A DNA stretch of 64,000 bases from Thereva unica (GCA_949987705.1 OX465281.1:137936876-138000875); one strand, 5' to 3'; shown: positions 41,030 through 54,589, counted from the stretch's first letter. Notes: generated by a model not told the origin, from the sequence alone. Translations and numbers: made by a program.

Positions 41030-44000
41030 ATGTCAAGAACCGGGGAATCGTACATGGAACAAGACGTTCCACAGGTTGAGGAACCAAAACGCGGACCTTC
41101 GGGAGTCGACGCCGCTTCGGTGTCAAAATTAGACATCCCGAAGTTCTGGGTGCACCAGCCCGCCTCCTGGTTTTACCAGGCAGAAATTAGGTTTCACCTG
41201 GCGGGCTGCAAGTCAGATAAACAAAAGGTTTATAATGTGATGGCCGCATTGCCGGAAGAGGCGGTAACGGCAATGCGGCTTAGCACCGTGAATTATGCCA
41301 CCTCCTCATACGAGGAAGTTAAAGCGCACCTGCTCGAGAAATACGGTACTTCCGAGAAGCGCCGACTCGAGCAGCTACTTTCAGTGCAAGAGCCTGGAGA
41401 CAGAAAACCTTCTGAGTTTCTCCAGGCTCTCAAGGCACTAGCGGGCGGGTCGTCGGCGGTCAACGATGATCTGATCCGGAACCTGTGGGAGCGGAGGCTT
41501 CCACAGGCCATCCAGATCACGTTGGCCCCCTCCGCTGACCAAACACTAGCCGGGCTGGCCGCCACGGCGGACAAGGTATGGGAGGTGCCTCCACACCTCC
41601 AGCCAACGCGGAGCCCACATTGGTGGCACTGCAAGGCGCCATCAATAAACTGACGGCCCGGCTAGATAAGCTTGACCGCAGCCAGCGGAAGCCGAGAATC
41701 CGAACACCTGCCAATCGGCAGGACGGCCCTCGACAGCCCTCGGCCAATCGGCCACAAGGGGCCAATCAAGCCAGGGGTAGCCTTTGCTATTTCCACTACC
41801 GTTACGGTAGTGAGGCACGCACCTGCAAGGCCCCCTGCAGTTTCGGTGGTGGCCAAGCCAAACCGGCGAAGAAAAAGGCCACCACCCATAAAAAAAAACT
41901 AAAGTGGGGGATCGATGCGAGCGAGCATATAACCGGCCGCTCATATCGTTTATTCGTCAGAGACACCAACAATCGGATGGACTTTCTGATTGATTCGGGC
42001 TCTGACGTTTCAATTGTTCCCGCCAAGGCGTTCCCGGCCCATAACGGTAGCCCGAACGTCCTTCTGTACGCGGCCAACGGATCACTGATCCGAACTTTCG
42101 GCACTAAGTTGCTCGAACTTGAACTCGGCTTACGCCGACGATATGTTTACAACTTTATAATAGCCGACACCACTAAAGCCATTATCGGGGCGGACTTCTT
42201 AACGAAGTTCAAATTGTCCGTCGATTTTGAATATCGGCATTTAGTCGACAAGCGCACGAATTTTCGAATTAACGTGTGCGCTACCGTCGACTACAACCCC
42301 GAAACATTTCCATGCCGAGTTATTGGCATATACAAAGAGCTATTAACGAAGTACGCTTCGTTAACAAAACCGCCCAATTTTAACTTTCCGGTTAAACACA
42401 ATGTGCAACACCACATTGTAACTAAAGGGCAATTACCATTTGTCACCGCTCGGCGACTCCATCCGGAGAAACTGAAAGTGGCAAAGTTAGAGTTCGACCT
42501 TATGGTCGAATTGGGGACTTGTCGACCTTCGTCGTCCCCCGCAGCATCTCCGCTTCATATAGTTCCTAAACGGGACTCTCATGATTGGAGGCCATGCGGC
42601 GACTACCGTCGCCTTAACGCTGTCACTGTGCCGGATAGATATCCGATCCCGCATATACAGAATTTCTCCGTGAATCTTCACGGCTGCACAATTTTTTCGA
42701 AGGTTGACTTGATACGTGCATATCATCACATACCAATCGCCCCAGAAGACGTGCATAAGACTGCACTCATTACGCCATTCGGCCTATATGAGTTTACACG
42801 TATGCCATTCGGCTTACGAAATGCAGCCCAAACCTTTCAAACGTTCATAAATGAAGTTACGAGAGATCTCGACTTCGTTTATGTATACTTGGACGATATA
42901 CTTATCGCCAGTAAAACCGAGGATGAGCATATCGTTCACCTCGAAGAGCTCTTTAAACGCCTCGATAGCTTCGGTTTAACCATTAAGGTAGAGAAATGCG
43001 TTTTTGGTGCAACAGAGATTAAGTTTCTAAGCCACCGCATCACAAAGGATGGAATACTTCCATCTTCCGATCGGGTTCAGGCTATCGTTGATCTCGCACC
43101 TCCAACTTCTGTCAAATCGATCCAGACGTTTTTGGGAATGGTGAATTTCTATCACCGATTTATCCCAAAATTGGCTGAACAGTTGGTGCCGATAAACGAG
43201 CATTTGAGAGACCTTCTCAACCGCTCACGTGCCAATAAAGTTTTTGACTGACCAGCAGAATGTCAGGCGGCATTCCTCAAGGTGAAAACCTCGATGGTTG
43301 AAGCAACTCTGCTGAACCATCCAATCGAGGATGCAAAATACAGTCTTACGACTGACGCCTCTGATTATGCAATCGGAGGCGTTTTGGAACAATTCAACGG
43401 TCATCGGTGGCAACCTCTAGCTTTTTATTCCAAAAAGCCGTCACCAACCGAACGGAAGTACTCTGCATTCGATCGCGAACTCCTCCCAATCTATGCAGCG
43501 ATCAAACACTTCCGTTATTTCGTTGAAGGACGCAATTTCGTGGTCTATACTGATCACAAACCACTGGTTCGCGCCCTTCACACAAAGACCGAACCATCTC
43601 CTCGTCAGACCAGACATTTGGGTCTAATCTCTCAGTTTACCACAGACATCAGACATGTGTCTGGTAAACAAAACGTTGTCGCCGGCTACTTGTCGCGCTC
43701 ACTAGCAACCGACAACGTCGACTCGGTCACCTTCGACCTGCCTACACTGGCTCAGGCTCAACAAGGTGACACAGAGTTGAAGTCTCTACAAGAGCACCCC
43801 AGCAACGGCTCACGGGTAAAACTAGTCCTCACACCAATACCATTTACCGCCCATCAGGTGTGGTGTGAAAATAGTATAGGCATTCTTAGGCCTTACATAC
43901 CCAATTCTCTACGTAGACTAGCGTTCAACTCCGAGCATAGTCTCTCTCATCCTGGTATTCGTGCTACAAGACGAGCCGTTACCAAGAAATACTTCTGGCC

Positions 44001-44440
44001 ATTGATCAATAAAGACTGCAATGAGTGGTCTCGATCATGCCTAGGTTGCCAAAAGTCCAAAGTTTCACGACATTCCAAATCTCCATTTGAATAGATTTGA
44101 CCATATTCATATGGATATAGTGGGACCCCTACCCCCATCTCGTGGATACTCTTATATCTTAACGATAGTCGATAGATTCACGCGATGGCCTGAAGCATAC
44201 CCAATTCGGGATATCTCAGCTTCAACAGTGGCAAAGAAATTCGTCACTGAATTTGTCCCACGATTCGGCGTACCACTTGAGATCACAACCGATCAAGGTA
44301 CGCAGTTCGAATCGAAACTGTTCAGTGAAGTTGCCAAATTACTCGGCACTCATCGAATCCGGACTACCGCTTACCATCCGCAAGCAAACGGGATGGTTGA
44401 ACGGTTCCACAGGCAACGCTACGCCGGGGGGAGTACGTAG
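41030..44440 (+). pseudogene. Ty3/Gypsy gag-pol, several breaks
   Basis: Gag from ATG 41030 (matrix/capsid-type WFYQAEIRFHLAGC). The pol frame is shifted near 41580, where a true element may be fused or use frameshifting. Landmarks: [18 protein letters not shown] zinc motif, retropepsin DSGSD (42000), RT with YLDDIL (42885), RNase H (TDASDYAIGG, 43350), HHCC finger (43940-44060) and integrase core (MDIVGPLPP, TTDQGTQF, MVERFHR). Breaks: in-frame TGA at 43249, one-base insertion near 44092, and loss of the integrase C-terminus after 44415. No 5' LTR was found. Confidence 0.9.
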
Positions 44441-44800
44441 TGACCGCGTAAAGTTTAATTACCAAACTTTACGCAATGTCACACAACAACTTCCGACACG
44501 ATCAAAACGATCAGTCGGAACACCCCATCGATCACCGAACGAAAGTTCTGTGATCTTGCCGTATTCTCCGGTGCATATCGGTACAGCCAATTTCCGGCAT
44601 CTCCATTTACTCCCTCGCTTATAAAGGTTCCTCGAAATCAGATCGCGATACCCGAGTTCTACTCCAAAATTTTGTCATTTGAAAACAAACAGATCAAAAT
44701 ACATTGTAGTGCAAATAACATTAGTAGTTATAAAGTTTTATTGTGCAATAAATTAGTTCGATCTAAAGTTTCAATTGTTTTATTTGAAAGACCCCATGGC
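44440..44800 (+). repeat. Probable Gypsy 3' LTR
   Basis: Follows a purine-rich GCCGGGGGGAGTA stretch. Contains a stem-loop GCGTAAAGTTT/AAACTTTACGC, a TATA-like TTATAAAGG near 44620 and AATAAA at about 44750. The outer border is uncertain and no upstream copy exists to confirm it. Confidence 0.5.
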
Positions 44801-44947
44801 GCAGTAAATACAGTCTACATACGAAATTTTTGTGAGTCCAATGTTACGATACTGAATTTTTAAAATTTGAAATTTATTTCCCCCGCCTCCTACCAACATT
44901 TTTTGCACCCCCCTGACAAAAATTCTGCCGGCGCCCATGATTGAATT

Positions 44948-45500
44948 CGACACGGTTCTTGCTGCCCCATTCAAGAATTGGTTCGATGTCCCTGTTGATT
45001 GAAATGGACATGAGATTGCGATAATGCAGGCATGGTCTGGCGCGTGCTTGTCCTACAGTATCGAAGCCATAGGAGTACCGTAGTGTACTGTCGTCGGCAA
45101 AGCAGTGGAGTGGGTTGGAAGGGATTGAGAGCAGGTCATTTATAAACATTAGGAAGAGAGCTGGTGATAGAATTGAGCCCTGGGGAACACCTGCGGAGAT
45201 GGTGTGGGGGTCGGATTCGACGCCATCCAATACTACCTTGATTGAACGGCCAGAAAGGAAACTCTTAATCCAGTTCCTTAGAACGAAGTCAATACCAATA
45301 GCCTGGAGTTTAGTTAAAAGAGCAGGGTGCCACACTCTGTCAAAAGCTTTGGAGTTATTTAAAACAATCAGGCCACATTCACCAAATCGGTGTATACTTT
45401 GGTTGAGGTGTTCAGTTAGGCAAACAAGGAGGACGCCAGTAGATCTTTTTGGTCTAAAGCCGTACTGTTTGTCATTTAATATATTTCTCGTTCTTAGAAA
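44948..45500 (-). pseudogene. Jockey-type LINE RT, copy A
   Basis: Minus-strand RT: VWHPALLTKLQAIGID, SGRSIKVVLDG, AGVPQGSILSPALF, catalytic FADDST. It runs up to the hAT border at RVEFN and resumes at 36441. An upstream diverged part (45336-45500) matches copy B. Confidence 0.85.
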
Positions 45501-45606
45501 CTACATATCTTCTAAATGGAGTCACTCAAGTTTCTTTTTTTCGTAATACCCGGTATCGTGATGAATAGTGGTGATAGCTTCCCTTTCTGAAACAATATTT
45601 TTTTTT

Positions 45607-45840
45607 TCAAATATATCCAGAGTACCCTTGAAAATATAAACCACACAGGATTTGCAGAAAAAGGATATTACAAGCCTGATGTCGTATACAGGGGGATCGG
45701 AATTCAGTAGACTGCTGCACTATTATTCTCAAGGTGTTAATATGATCAATACAGGAGCGGCCCTTCCTGAATTCGGACTGCTGCCTCCTAAGCGTTCGGT
45801 CTTCTATTGCCTCACTTATTCTAGATACAAAAAACATTAC
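45607..45840 (-). pseudogene. Fragment of the GATA-tailed LINE family
   Basis: ISEAIEDRTLRRQQSEFR and SCIDHINTLRIIVQQ closely match the frameshift zone of the LINE at 33813-36238. It is wedged between the two Jockey-type copies. Confidence 0.75.
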
Positions 45841-46215
45841 CGTCTACAATAATGTCCAATAGTCTGGAGTTTAGTTAACAGAGCGGGGTGCCACACTCTG
45901 TCAAAAGCCTTGGAGATATCTAAAGCAACCAGGCCTGATTCACCAAATCGGTGTATACTTTGGTTGAGGTGTTCAGTTAGGCAAACAAGGAGGTCGCCAG
46001 TAGATCTTTTTGGTCTAAAGCCGTACTGTTGGTCATTTAATATTTTGTGGTGTTCAAGATATCTCAAAAGCCTCTTGTTTATTATTGTCTCCATCACTTT
46101 GGAGAGAATAGAAGTAATTGCTATTGGGCGGTAGTTAGCGGGGTCACTAGCGTCACCTTTTTTTGGTATGGGCTGAACATGAGCCAGTTTCCACGAGTTT
46201 GATTTGTAATAGGTT
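45841..46215 (-). pseudogene. Jockey-type LINE RT fragment, copy B
   Basis: Minus strand: YGFRPKRSTGDLL, LVALDISKAFDRVWHP, ending TKLQTIG. It duplicates 45250-45500 at the DNA level with many differences, so it is a separate insertion of the same family. The upstream part reads KKGDASDPANYRPIAI-like sequence near 46100-46170. Confidence 0.8.
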
Positions 46216-49155
46216 ACTTTTTTGTTTATGTTTTACCTTTGTGAATTAACTCAAGTAATTTCATTAATTCAAGTGGGAGGATGTTATAAAATGTTGTAGC
46301 TTTGACCGTATGGCATTACCAATATGTATAAATAATTTTGTAAGCCCTGGCAGAACTTTTTTATTTTTAGAAGTTGTTCGGTTGAGCTTTCCGTGAACAG
46401 GCGGTTAATCTTTCGTTTAAGAGCTGTAAAATATGTGTTTTTGCAAAAGGAAACCAATTGATTTTAGGACAGTAATTGATATACGATATGAAGAGTTTCA
46501 TACTAAGGACATTAATGTATCGGGCAAATACAGCATCAACGCTTCAGACGTTTGGCCGACCACACTCCGAATCTGTCCAAATACCATCGTTGGACGCTTG
46601 ACATTGGATATTCGTAGTTCGAGTAGCGGTCACACGATGCGTCCTACTGATTCTGATTCCGATCAGAAGTTGATTCCGATCAGAATATGATAGGAATCTC
46701 TTTATGAGCGGAATCAAATTGGATACATATTGATTCCGTTCAAATTGCTGATTCCTATCGGATTTGATTCCGCTCAGTTTTTGATGTGAGACCCGCTCAC
46801 TGAACATCAGGCGTTGAGCTTGTATGCCTTTTCTAATATGCTTCGACTGAATGTGTGTTGTATGTTCAGATAATTTATTGTAAATTTAGATTTTAGATGT
46901 ATTATGCTGCACATCTAAAAGATTAAGTAAATAACACCGAGTTAAGATTTAAAGATAATAATTGATATTTTTTAAAATCGAAATTCCATTAGCTGATAGC
47001 CGGATAGTTTATTCTATTCCACTCAATGTCTACTTTCCATTTGAAAAATAAAATAAACATCTTATGTACTATATTAACACAAATGTATTTTTAAATTTCA
47101 TAGAATTACCAGAACTGAAAGCAGAATAGAATTCCTAGAACAGTAAATTTTGTACATAGCAAAATATACTATGCATATACATATGAACTTGTTTATTTAA
47201 CTGAACACATATTAAAAGTCCTATTCACTATTAAAATCTTTTTAATTTTCAAGAGTTAACCCTTTGTAACGGTCAGTTTTGCCTAAATATCTACCTGACT
47301 AAAAATTACTGTGGAGCAGAAAATCGAGTAGCTGATTGGGAACAAAAAGGTAGGCGGGGGAAAAATGAAAAAAACAGATTATCACGGGGAGTCAGACAAA
47401 AAGGCGAAAAAAAAAAAAAGTCGGGAGAAAAAAACTGTATTGTTCGAGGATTGGTTGAAAAAGTTTTTTTTGAAAACGGTTGGGAGGAAAGGATAACTTT
47501 TGGAAAAAAACAGAAAAGAAAGTTGGTTTCGAGTATTTTTAAATTATTTATGTTCGGAGGAAGTTGCTGGGAAATCATTTTGATGCATGTGTGGTTTCGC
47601 GTCGGAAAAAATAAATAATTTCCCCACAAGAAAACAAAAAAACAAGACCAAAGAAAAGCCAGTTTCGTGGAGAAACGAACAATCTGTGGATAGACCAGGT
47701 CAGCTCGCTGGTACAGGGAACAACTATTTCTGGACATACAACCGTGTGGTTGTGGCAAAGCAGTCTTTTTTTTGTGTGCTGGAGTGAGCCGAACCGGTTT
47801 TTTTCTGAGAGACGAAGGACCGATAGGTGTTATACTGAAGAAGTAAGACGAGGCGTTCGTCCTTACCTGCAGAGGCGACGGGACATTTCCCCAACAGCCC
47901 GGCCATGTGGCACTAAAAGTGAGAGTCGTTAGAAGGCAATTAAGTAAGTACCCTTTGGTAGTCCTTTAGGCGTAGCTGGAAACACCGTACCATCAAGAAC
48001 CAATTACGTAAAAAAAAAAAAAAAAAAGGGTTTCCCTGGGGGAGCAAGAGGCAGTACATTCCTATCAATTGGGAAAAATAAATTAGCTTAAAACTCAAGT
48101 ATTTTCTTGTTCAGCAGTCCGTCAAGAAGAGCCGGCGTTACGAGCCCTACGTTTTAAGTTTTAAATGATAGTTTTCGTTCAATGCTTAATATACCTTGAC
48201 CCCCGGAGTATTAGTTTGAAGACGTTTGCCTTAAGGCAGTACAATTACGGCAACTTGGAAGAATAAAGAAAACAGACAGTTTCAAATTATTAACATATTT
48301 TTAAAATTTTTTATTATTACATTAATTATTAATTAGATTCAACTTATGTACACCTTTCTTTGTATTTAACACTGTTAATTATTGTTTTTATCTGGCACCA
48401 TTACAGTTTTTTTGTCGGAACAATTTTAATTCAATTACTTCAATACCTTATTTACACACTTACCTACCACAGGTTAATTTTTTTAGCGTTTGACATTTTT
48501 ACTTGGGATTGAGAGACATATCAACATAATTTCAGATATCGTTGTAAAAGACAACGTACTGGGCCCAGGGCGTCGTTTTGGTTTTTTGTTAATAATGACC
48601 CGTGCAGACAATTGATTCAGTCCTGTTCTTTTTTTTCACACAACCTACGTATACATACACCTTTTTATACATTTTTTTTGTTGATTATATGTATGTGAGA
48701 ATCCACTTGTCTCGTGTGTAATAAATAAAATATGGCCATGTAATTAACTTTCTTTGGTGGAATGGTTGAGGGGGGGATCCTTTCTTTTCAGGGTTGACGT
48801 GGCTCGGGCGACGAGCGAAGGATGGAGGTGGTATTTAAGATTTTAACTAGTCACAGGTAAGTGGTGAACCAGCCACGGTAAGCCCCGGCCACACATCCCA
48901 CGACCCCTCCGGCGAGCTAGATAACTCCGTGTGGCCGGCGTAGGAGTTCCGGATTTTCTTTGTATTTCTTATGTACGGTGTTGGCTCCTTGGCCATTCTC
49001 TTCAGGGCTTATGGCTAAGGGGGTGACACCTCGCATAAGTGGCGCCCAATAAATGGTCGCGCCATTATGCTGTTACACCTTCTAGCACAGAAGGCGCACT
49101 TTTCAGCTAAGCATGAAAATCTATATATACATACACACACATACATATATATATT
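46216..49155. other. Non-coding stretch, no gene recognised
   Basis: Contains GATTCCGATCAG/GATTCCGCTCAG-type repeats (46650-46790), a purine-rich block (47330-47520), an A-run at 48010-48028, a GC-richer block at 48780-49040 and a CA/TA-rich stretch before 49155. No protein family could be read. TGGCGCCCAA at about 49031 resembles an LTR primer-binding site but has no supporting context. Confidence 0.4.
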
Positions 49156-49809
49156 AGGGTGGCCCTTATTTGCAAAAGTGCTTCAATTTTGGGTCTCACC
49201 CCCTAGAAATATTCGAATAGGCAAAAAACTAAGAAATTTAAAATTTTAGGCAAATCGGAAAAGATTTAGAGGTCGCTCATGGCGAACGAAATCTTAAAAA
49301 ATGATGATTTTTTACCTTTTTCCACTTTGTTCAACCCTAATTACCATTTTATCAGCCCTGAAAGGGTCAATTAATATTTTTTATCCATTCTACAGATTGA
49401 TACCTTTCTAAAATGATCAAAATCATAAAGATCAGTTTACAAATAATAAAGCTATGAAATAAAAAGCACAGTGAAGTCTTTATAAGGAAATAAAAAAAAA
49501 CTATCAGTTCAAAGAGAAACTGTACTAGGGTCCACTAATCACCGCAACCTTCGCATAAAGCGTTGTGCTTTTCTGTTCATCTTTGACTCTGCAAAGTTAC
49601 GTGTCCGATCAGTGATCCTCACTGAACAAATATACTACACGGGAGTCTATTCCATCCATCCGTGTTATGAAAAAAACGGGTTTTCATTATTTTGCATATA
49701 TGTATTTAACAATAATATCATTTCAAACAGCAATATAACTTTTGTATAACTGTTATTACATAATATTGTTTAACATAAATGGTAAATGTTTTAAAAATTT
49801 GTGAAGTTT

Positions 49810-50016
49810 GAAAATGCATCTGTCAAACATCATTCGCTTTGACTGCATTCGAAAATTTACCAGCTGCTCAGAATTGGCAGCACATCATTCCAAAAATCAA
49901 GCCGCTGCAGCCGAGAATATATGCCCTGCAGCCGATACTGCGATTCTGCTTATTCTGCGTAGCTGGCTAATTTTCGAATGCAGCCAAATCGAATGATGTG
50001 TGACAGATGCATTTTC
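49810..50016. mobile_element. Nested 207-bp palindromic MITE, copy in A
   Basis: Arms GAAAATGCATCTGTCA...CATTCG and inverse flank a short centre. The same insertion sits at 54590-54796 in copy B, so it predates the A/B relationship. Confidence 0.78.
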
Positions 50017-50044
50017 ATTAGTTCTGACTGCGCTCATATAACAG

Positions 50045-51391
50045 GAAAAGTTGAAGTGGATAGGTTACCTACCTTTTTACGTTAGTGATATAAATGGTGA
50101 GCAATTACTTGGTGTTCCAAAATTATCATTTTCAATAGGAATAGAAATAGCTGATGCTATTTATGAATTATTAATAGATTGGAATGTGGATGAAAATATT
50201 GTTGTTTTTGTTTTGATATCACTGGGTCAAATACTGGAAAACTAAATGGAGTGTGCACGTTATTAGAACAAAAATTGTAAAATCTTTACTGTATTTACCA
50301 TGTCGCCATCATATTTATGAACTAGTCCTGCGAGGTGTGTTTGAAATAGAATTTCCTGGTACCTATGGTAAAGGTGTTCCTTTATTCAAGAGATTGGAAT
50401 TATATTGGAACGACATAAGCAAAAATGAGTATAAAACATTGCTAGAAAATGCCAAATTGAAAGAAATTCTAATTGAAAGATGAGTTCACAGATTTTTGCA
50501 ACGAACAATTAAAGAAACCAATTTGCAGAGATGACAATCGATAATTATTAGAGTTAACCACACTTGCTTCGGGCTCATGCTCTAATAGTCAAATTTCGTT
50601 CTCCAGGTCCAATGCATCATGCTCGTTGGATCTCAAAAGCACTATATTGTATAAAAATATATTAATTCAGAGATGAGTTTAAATTAACTGTTTTAGAAGA
50701 GGAGAAGAAAAAGCTAATGTTTGTGCTTTTATCATTCGCTTTTACGTGAGGGCTTGGTTTAAATGTCCCATAGCGCCAGAAGCAGCATACCAGGACTATT
50801 GCTTCTTACAAAATATGTAGGAATATCGAAATGTTAATTTTCACAAATTGCTATTAAGAAAATGAATTTGTGGTATTTAGCAGACGAAAACGTTGGTGTA
50901 GCATTTTTCGATGAAAATATTCCATTGGAAATCAAACATAAAATGAGTAACAGATTAAAGCATTTTATTACCACTGATGAAAAAAAGGAAGATCATGATG
51001 TCTATGCAGATAATGATGTTGAGCCAGATAAAATATCTAGGGAATAAGTTAAACGTATTCCATTAAAACTTCAAGAAATTCAGGAATTTATAAGAAACCC
51101 GTAAAATACTCAATCACTACGATGAACACATTCGATTTTTTTCAACGGTTTAACATTTCAACGGACTTCCTATATTTCCCACCAGATAAATGGAGTTATA
51201 ATATTAATTATAATCAAGCATTCACCCTTCTTCATGAATTAAGAACTGTTAACGACACAGCTGAAAGAAGTGTGAAGTTATTCGAAGAATATAATAAAGT
51301 ATTGAGTAAAGACGAACACAATAAACAAAACTTATTACAAATTCTAATTGATTACAAAAAAAAATACGTTATTAAAGCAACTACTGCCTGA
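50045..51391 (+). pseudogene. Transposase-like gene of copy A
   Basis: Successive frames carry landmarks of a transposase common in arthropod genomes: KWIGYLPFYVSD, an FDITGSNTG motif (broken by a lost base here; intact in B), LLYLPCRHHIYELVL, LFKRLELYWNDI, then YVRAWFKCPIAPEAAYQD and WYLADENVGVAFFDE, plus a C-terminal DFFQRFNIST piece. FD..xNTG and CRHH..E may be the DDE-type acids, by analogy. Frameshifts near 50205 and 50500-50850 and a stop at 51046 break it. Confidence 0.65.
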
Positions 51392-52095
51392 GTAATTTCA
51401 ATTTTAATAATTTTGTTTGTATTTTGTATATTACACTATTGAAGTACAGTTTATGCCTTTTATTAGCTATAATATCGTACAAAAACGTAATAACCCGATT
51501 TGAACTGGTAAATTTACGTTGAATAAGTTAACTATGTTAAATTAGCTTTCGTAAATTTATATTGTTGTTTCAACTGATATTATTGTTAAATATTATATAA
51601 TATGATAAAAACACGCTTTTTCATAACACGCATGGATGTTATAGAGTCCCGTGTAGATTGTTTGCTAAGTGAGGATCACTGATCGTACACGTACCTATGC
51701 ACGATCAAAGATTAACAGAAAAGCACAATGCGAAGGCTGCGGTAATTAGTGGGCCCTAGTGCAGTTTCTCTTTGAACTGATTTTTTTTCCTTATAAAGAC
51801 TGTGCTTTTTATTTCATAGCTTTATTATTTGTAAACTGATCTTTATGATTTTGATCATTTTAGAAAGGTAATAATCTGTAGAATGGGTAAAAAATATTAA
51901 TTGACCCTTTTAGGGCTATGGTAATAAGGGTTGAACAAAGTGAAAAAAGGTAAAAAATCATCATTTTTTAAGATTTCGTTCGCCATGAGCGACCTCTAAA
52001 TCTTTTCCGATTTGCCTAAAATTTTAAATTTCTTAGTTGGGGGTGAGACTTAGAATCTTAGCAATTTTTTTCTCTCCATACAAGAGAAGGCCACC

Positions 52096-52097
<2 letters not shown>

Positions 52098-52172
<75 letters not shown>
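52098..52172. repeat. (TA)n microsatellite
   Basis: About 36 TA units between copy A and the next repeat. It extends the TA-rich target of the element. Confidence 0.95.
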
Positions 52173-52176
<4 letters not shown>

Positions 52177-52628
52177 GGTGTCCCACATAAACTTACAAAG
52201 CGGCCGGCTGTGGATAGGTCTTAGATAGACGAACAAAAAATCGTATGGGTGGGGGGGGGGGGGAAATCGTAACGGTTTAGCCGCTAGGGCGTTTTGAAGT
52301 TTTTTTGCTAGAGTTTTACATATCACCCTGTATTTTTGTAACCGTGTAACCCATTTTCATGATTATGGTACCGGTGTACGCAGAATTTCCACCTATCTAC
52401 GACGGTAAAAATAATGGTCCTATCTTATAAACTTTTGGAGTTATTTGTCGCCAAAGTCAAAATTTTGTATTTTTTTCACTAAAATTTCAACTAAAACCAC
52501 CTTTTTCTCCAAAAAAATACGTGATAAACCTAAACTTTTTTTTCCAAAATTAAAAAGTTTGGACAATTTCCTATCAGTTCAAAGAGAAACTGTACTAGGG
52601 TCCACTAATCACCGCAACCTTCGCATAA
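52173..52628. other. Spacer between the two palindrome arms
   Basis: Begins ACAGGGTGTCCCACATAAAC and includes TATCACCCTGTA at about 52320, suggesting a small inverted-repeat element; a 13-base G-run lies at 52250-52263. From 52570 a 59-bp piece of element A (about 49501-49560) is present in direct orientation. No gene. Confidence 0.5.
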
Positions 52629-53221
52629 AGCGAAATCTTAAAAAATGATGATTTTTTACCTTTTTTCACTTTGTTCAACCCTTATTACCATTTTATCAGC
52701 CCTAAGAGGGTCAATTAATATTTTTTACCCATTCTACAGATTATTACCTTTCTAAAATGATCAAAATCATAAAGATCAGTTTACAAATAATAAAGCTATG
52801 AAATAAAAAGCACAGTATTTATAAGGAAAAAAAATCAGTTCAAACTAGGGCCCACTAATTACCGCAGCCTTCGCATTGTGCTTTTCTGTTAATCTTTGAT
52901 CGTGCATAGGTACGTGTACGATCAGTGATCCTCACTTAGCAAACAATCTACATGGGACTCTATAACATCCATGCGTGTTATGAAAAAGCGTGTTTTTATC
53001 ATATTATATAATATTTAACAATAATATCAGTTGAAACAACAATATAAATTTACGAAAGCTAATTTAACATAGTTAACTTATTCAACGTAAATTTACCAGT
53101 TCAAATCGGGTTATAACGTTTTTGTACGATGAATATTACAGCTAATAAAAGGCATAAACTGTACTTCAATAGTGTAATATACAAAATACAAACAAAATTA
53201 TTAAAATTGAAATTACTCAGG

Positions 53222-54560
53222 CAGTAGTTGCTTTAATAACGCATTTTTTTTGTAATCAATTAGAATTTGTAATAAGTTTTGTTTATTGTGTTCGTCTTTA
53301 CTCAATACTTTATTATATTCTTCGAATAACTTCACACTTCTTTCAGCTGTGTCGTTAACAGTTCTTCTCATGAAGAAGGGTGAATGCTTGATTATAATTA
53401 ATATTATAACTCCATTTATCTGGTGGGAGATATAGGAAGTCCGTTGAAAAGTTAAACCGTTGAAAAAAATCGAATGTGTTCATCGTAGTGATTGAGTATT
53501 TTACGGGTTTCTTATAAATTCCTGAATTTCTTCAAGTTTTAATGGAATACGTTTAACTAATTCCCTAGATATTTTATCTGGCTCAACATCATTATCTTCA
53601 TAGACATCATGATCTTCCTTTTTTTCATCAGTGGTAATAAAATGCTTTAATCTGTTACTCATTTTATGTTTGATTTCCAATGGAATATTTTCATCGAAAA
53701 ATGCTACACCAACGTTTTCGTCTGCTAAATACCACAAATTCATTTTCTTAATAGCAATTTGTGAAAATTAACATTTCGATATTCCTACATATTTTGTAAG
53801 AAGCAATAGTCCTGGTATGCTGCTGCTGGCGCTATGGGACATTTAAACCAAGCCCTCACGTAAAAGCGAATGATAAAAGCACAAACATTAGCTTTTTCTT
53901 CTCCTCTTCTAAAACAGTTAATTTAAACTCATCTCTGAATTAATATATTTTTATACAATATAGTGCTTTTGAGATCCAACGAGCATGATGCATTGGACCT
54001 GGAGAACGAAATTTGACTATTAGAGCATGAGCCCGAAGCAAGTGTGGTTAACTCTAATAATTATCGATTGTCATCTCTGCAAATTGGTTTCTTTAATTGT
54101 TCGTTGCAAAAATCTGTGAACTCATCTTTCAATTAGAATTTCTTTCAATTTGGCATTTTCTAGCAATGTTTTATACTCATTTTTGCTTATGTCGTTCCAA
54201 TATAATTCCAATCTCTTGAATAAAGGAACACCTTTACCATAGGTACCAGGAAATTCTATTTCAAACACACCTCGCAGGACTAGTTCATAAATATGATGGC
54301 GACATGGTAAATACAGTAAAGATTTTACAATTTTTGTTCTAATAACGTGCACGCTCCATTTAGTTTTCCAGTATTTGACCCAGTGATATCAAAACAAAAA
54401 GCAACAATATTTTCATCCACATTCCAATCTATTAATAATTCATAAATAGCATCAGCTATTTCTATTCCTATTGAAAATGATAATTTTGGAACACCAAGTA
54501 ATTGCTCACCATTTATATCACTAACGTAAAAAGGTAGGTAACCTATCCACTTCAACTTTT
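53222..54560 (-). pseudogene. Transposase-like gene of copy B
   Basis: Same landmarks as in copy A. Here the FDITGSNTGKLNGA motif is in frame, and the stop corresponding to A's at 51046 is absent, so the C-terminal frame runs on (53743-53501). Other shifts remain. It is the better-preserved copy but still broken. Confidence 0.65.
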
Positions 54561-54589
54561 CCTGTTATATGAGCGCAGTCAGAACTAAT

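Larger units (their letters stand above)
36442..44939. mobile_element. hAT-bounded block (8.5 kb) with nested P and Gypsy elements
   Basis: Ends CATGGGCGCCGG and CCGGCGCCCATG with the perfect 8-bp duplication ATTGAATT (36434-36441, 44940-44947). A G-rich/C-rich pair (GGGGGGTGCA, TGCACCCCCC) follows inside. The left part carries hAT transposase remnants. The P-type transposase (37690-40177) and Gypsy (41030-44800) occupy the rest. 40178-41029 is AT-rich with no recognised gene, and the N-terminal hAT transposase was not found. Confidence 0.85.
49156..52097 (+). mobile_element. TIR transposon, copy A (superfamily not assigned)
   Basis: Ends AGGGTGGCC... and ...GGCCACCCT with inverted subterminal sequence of about 550-600 bp on each side (to about 49760 and from about 51540). 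Flanks are TA-rich. It encloses transposase-like frames. Copy B at 52629-55420 is its near-identical inverted partner. Confidence 0.8.

Noticed and set aside
49031..49041. LTR primer-binding site TGGCGCCCAA
   Set aside because: No paired LTR or gag downstream; likely chance or a very old relic.
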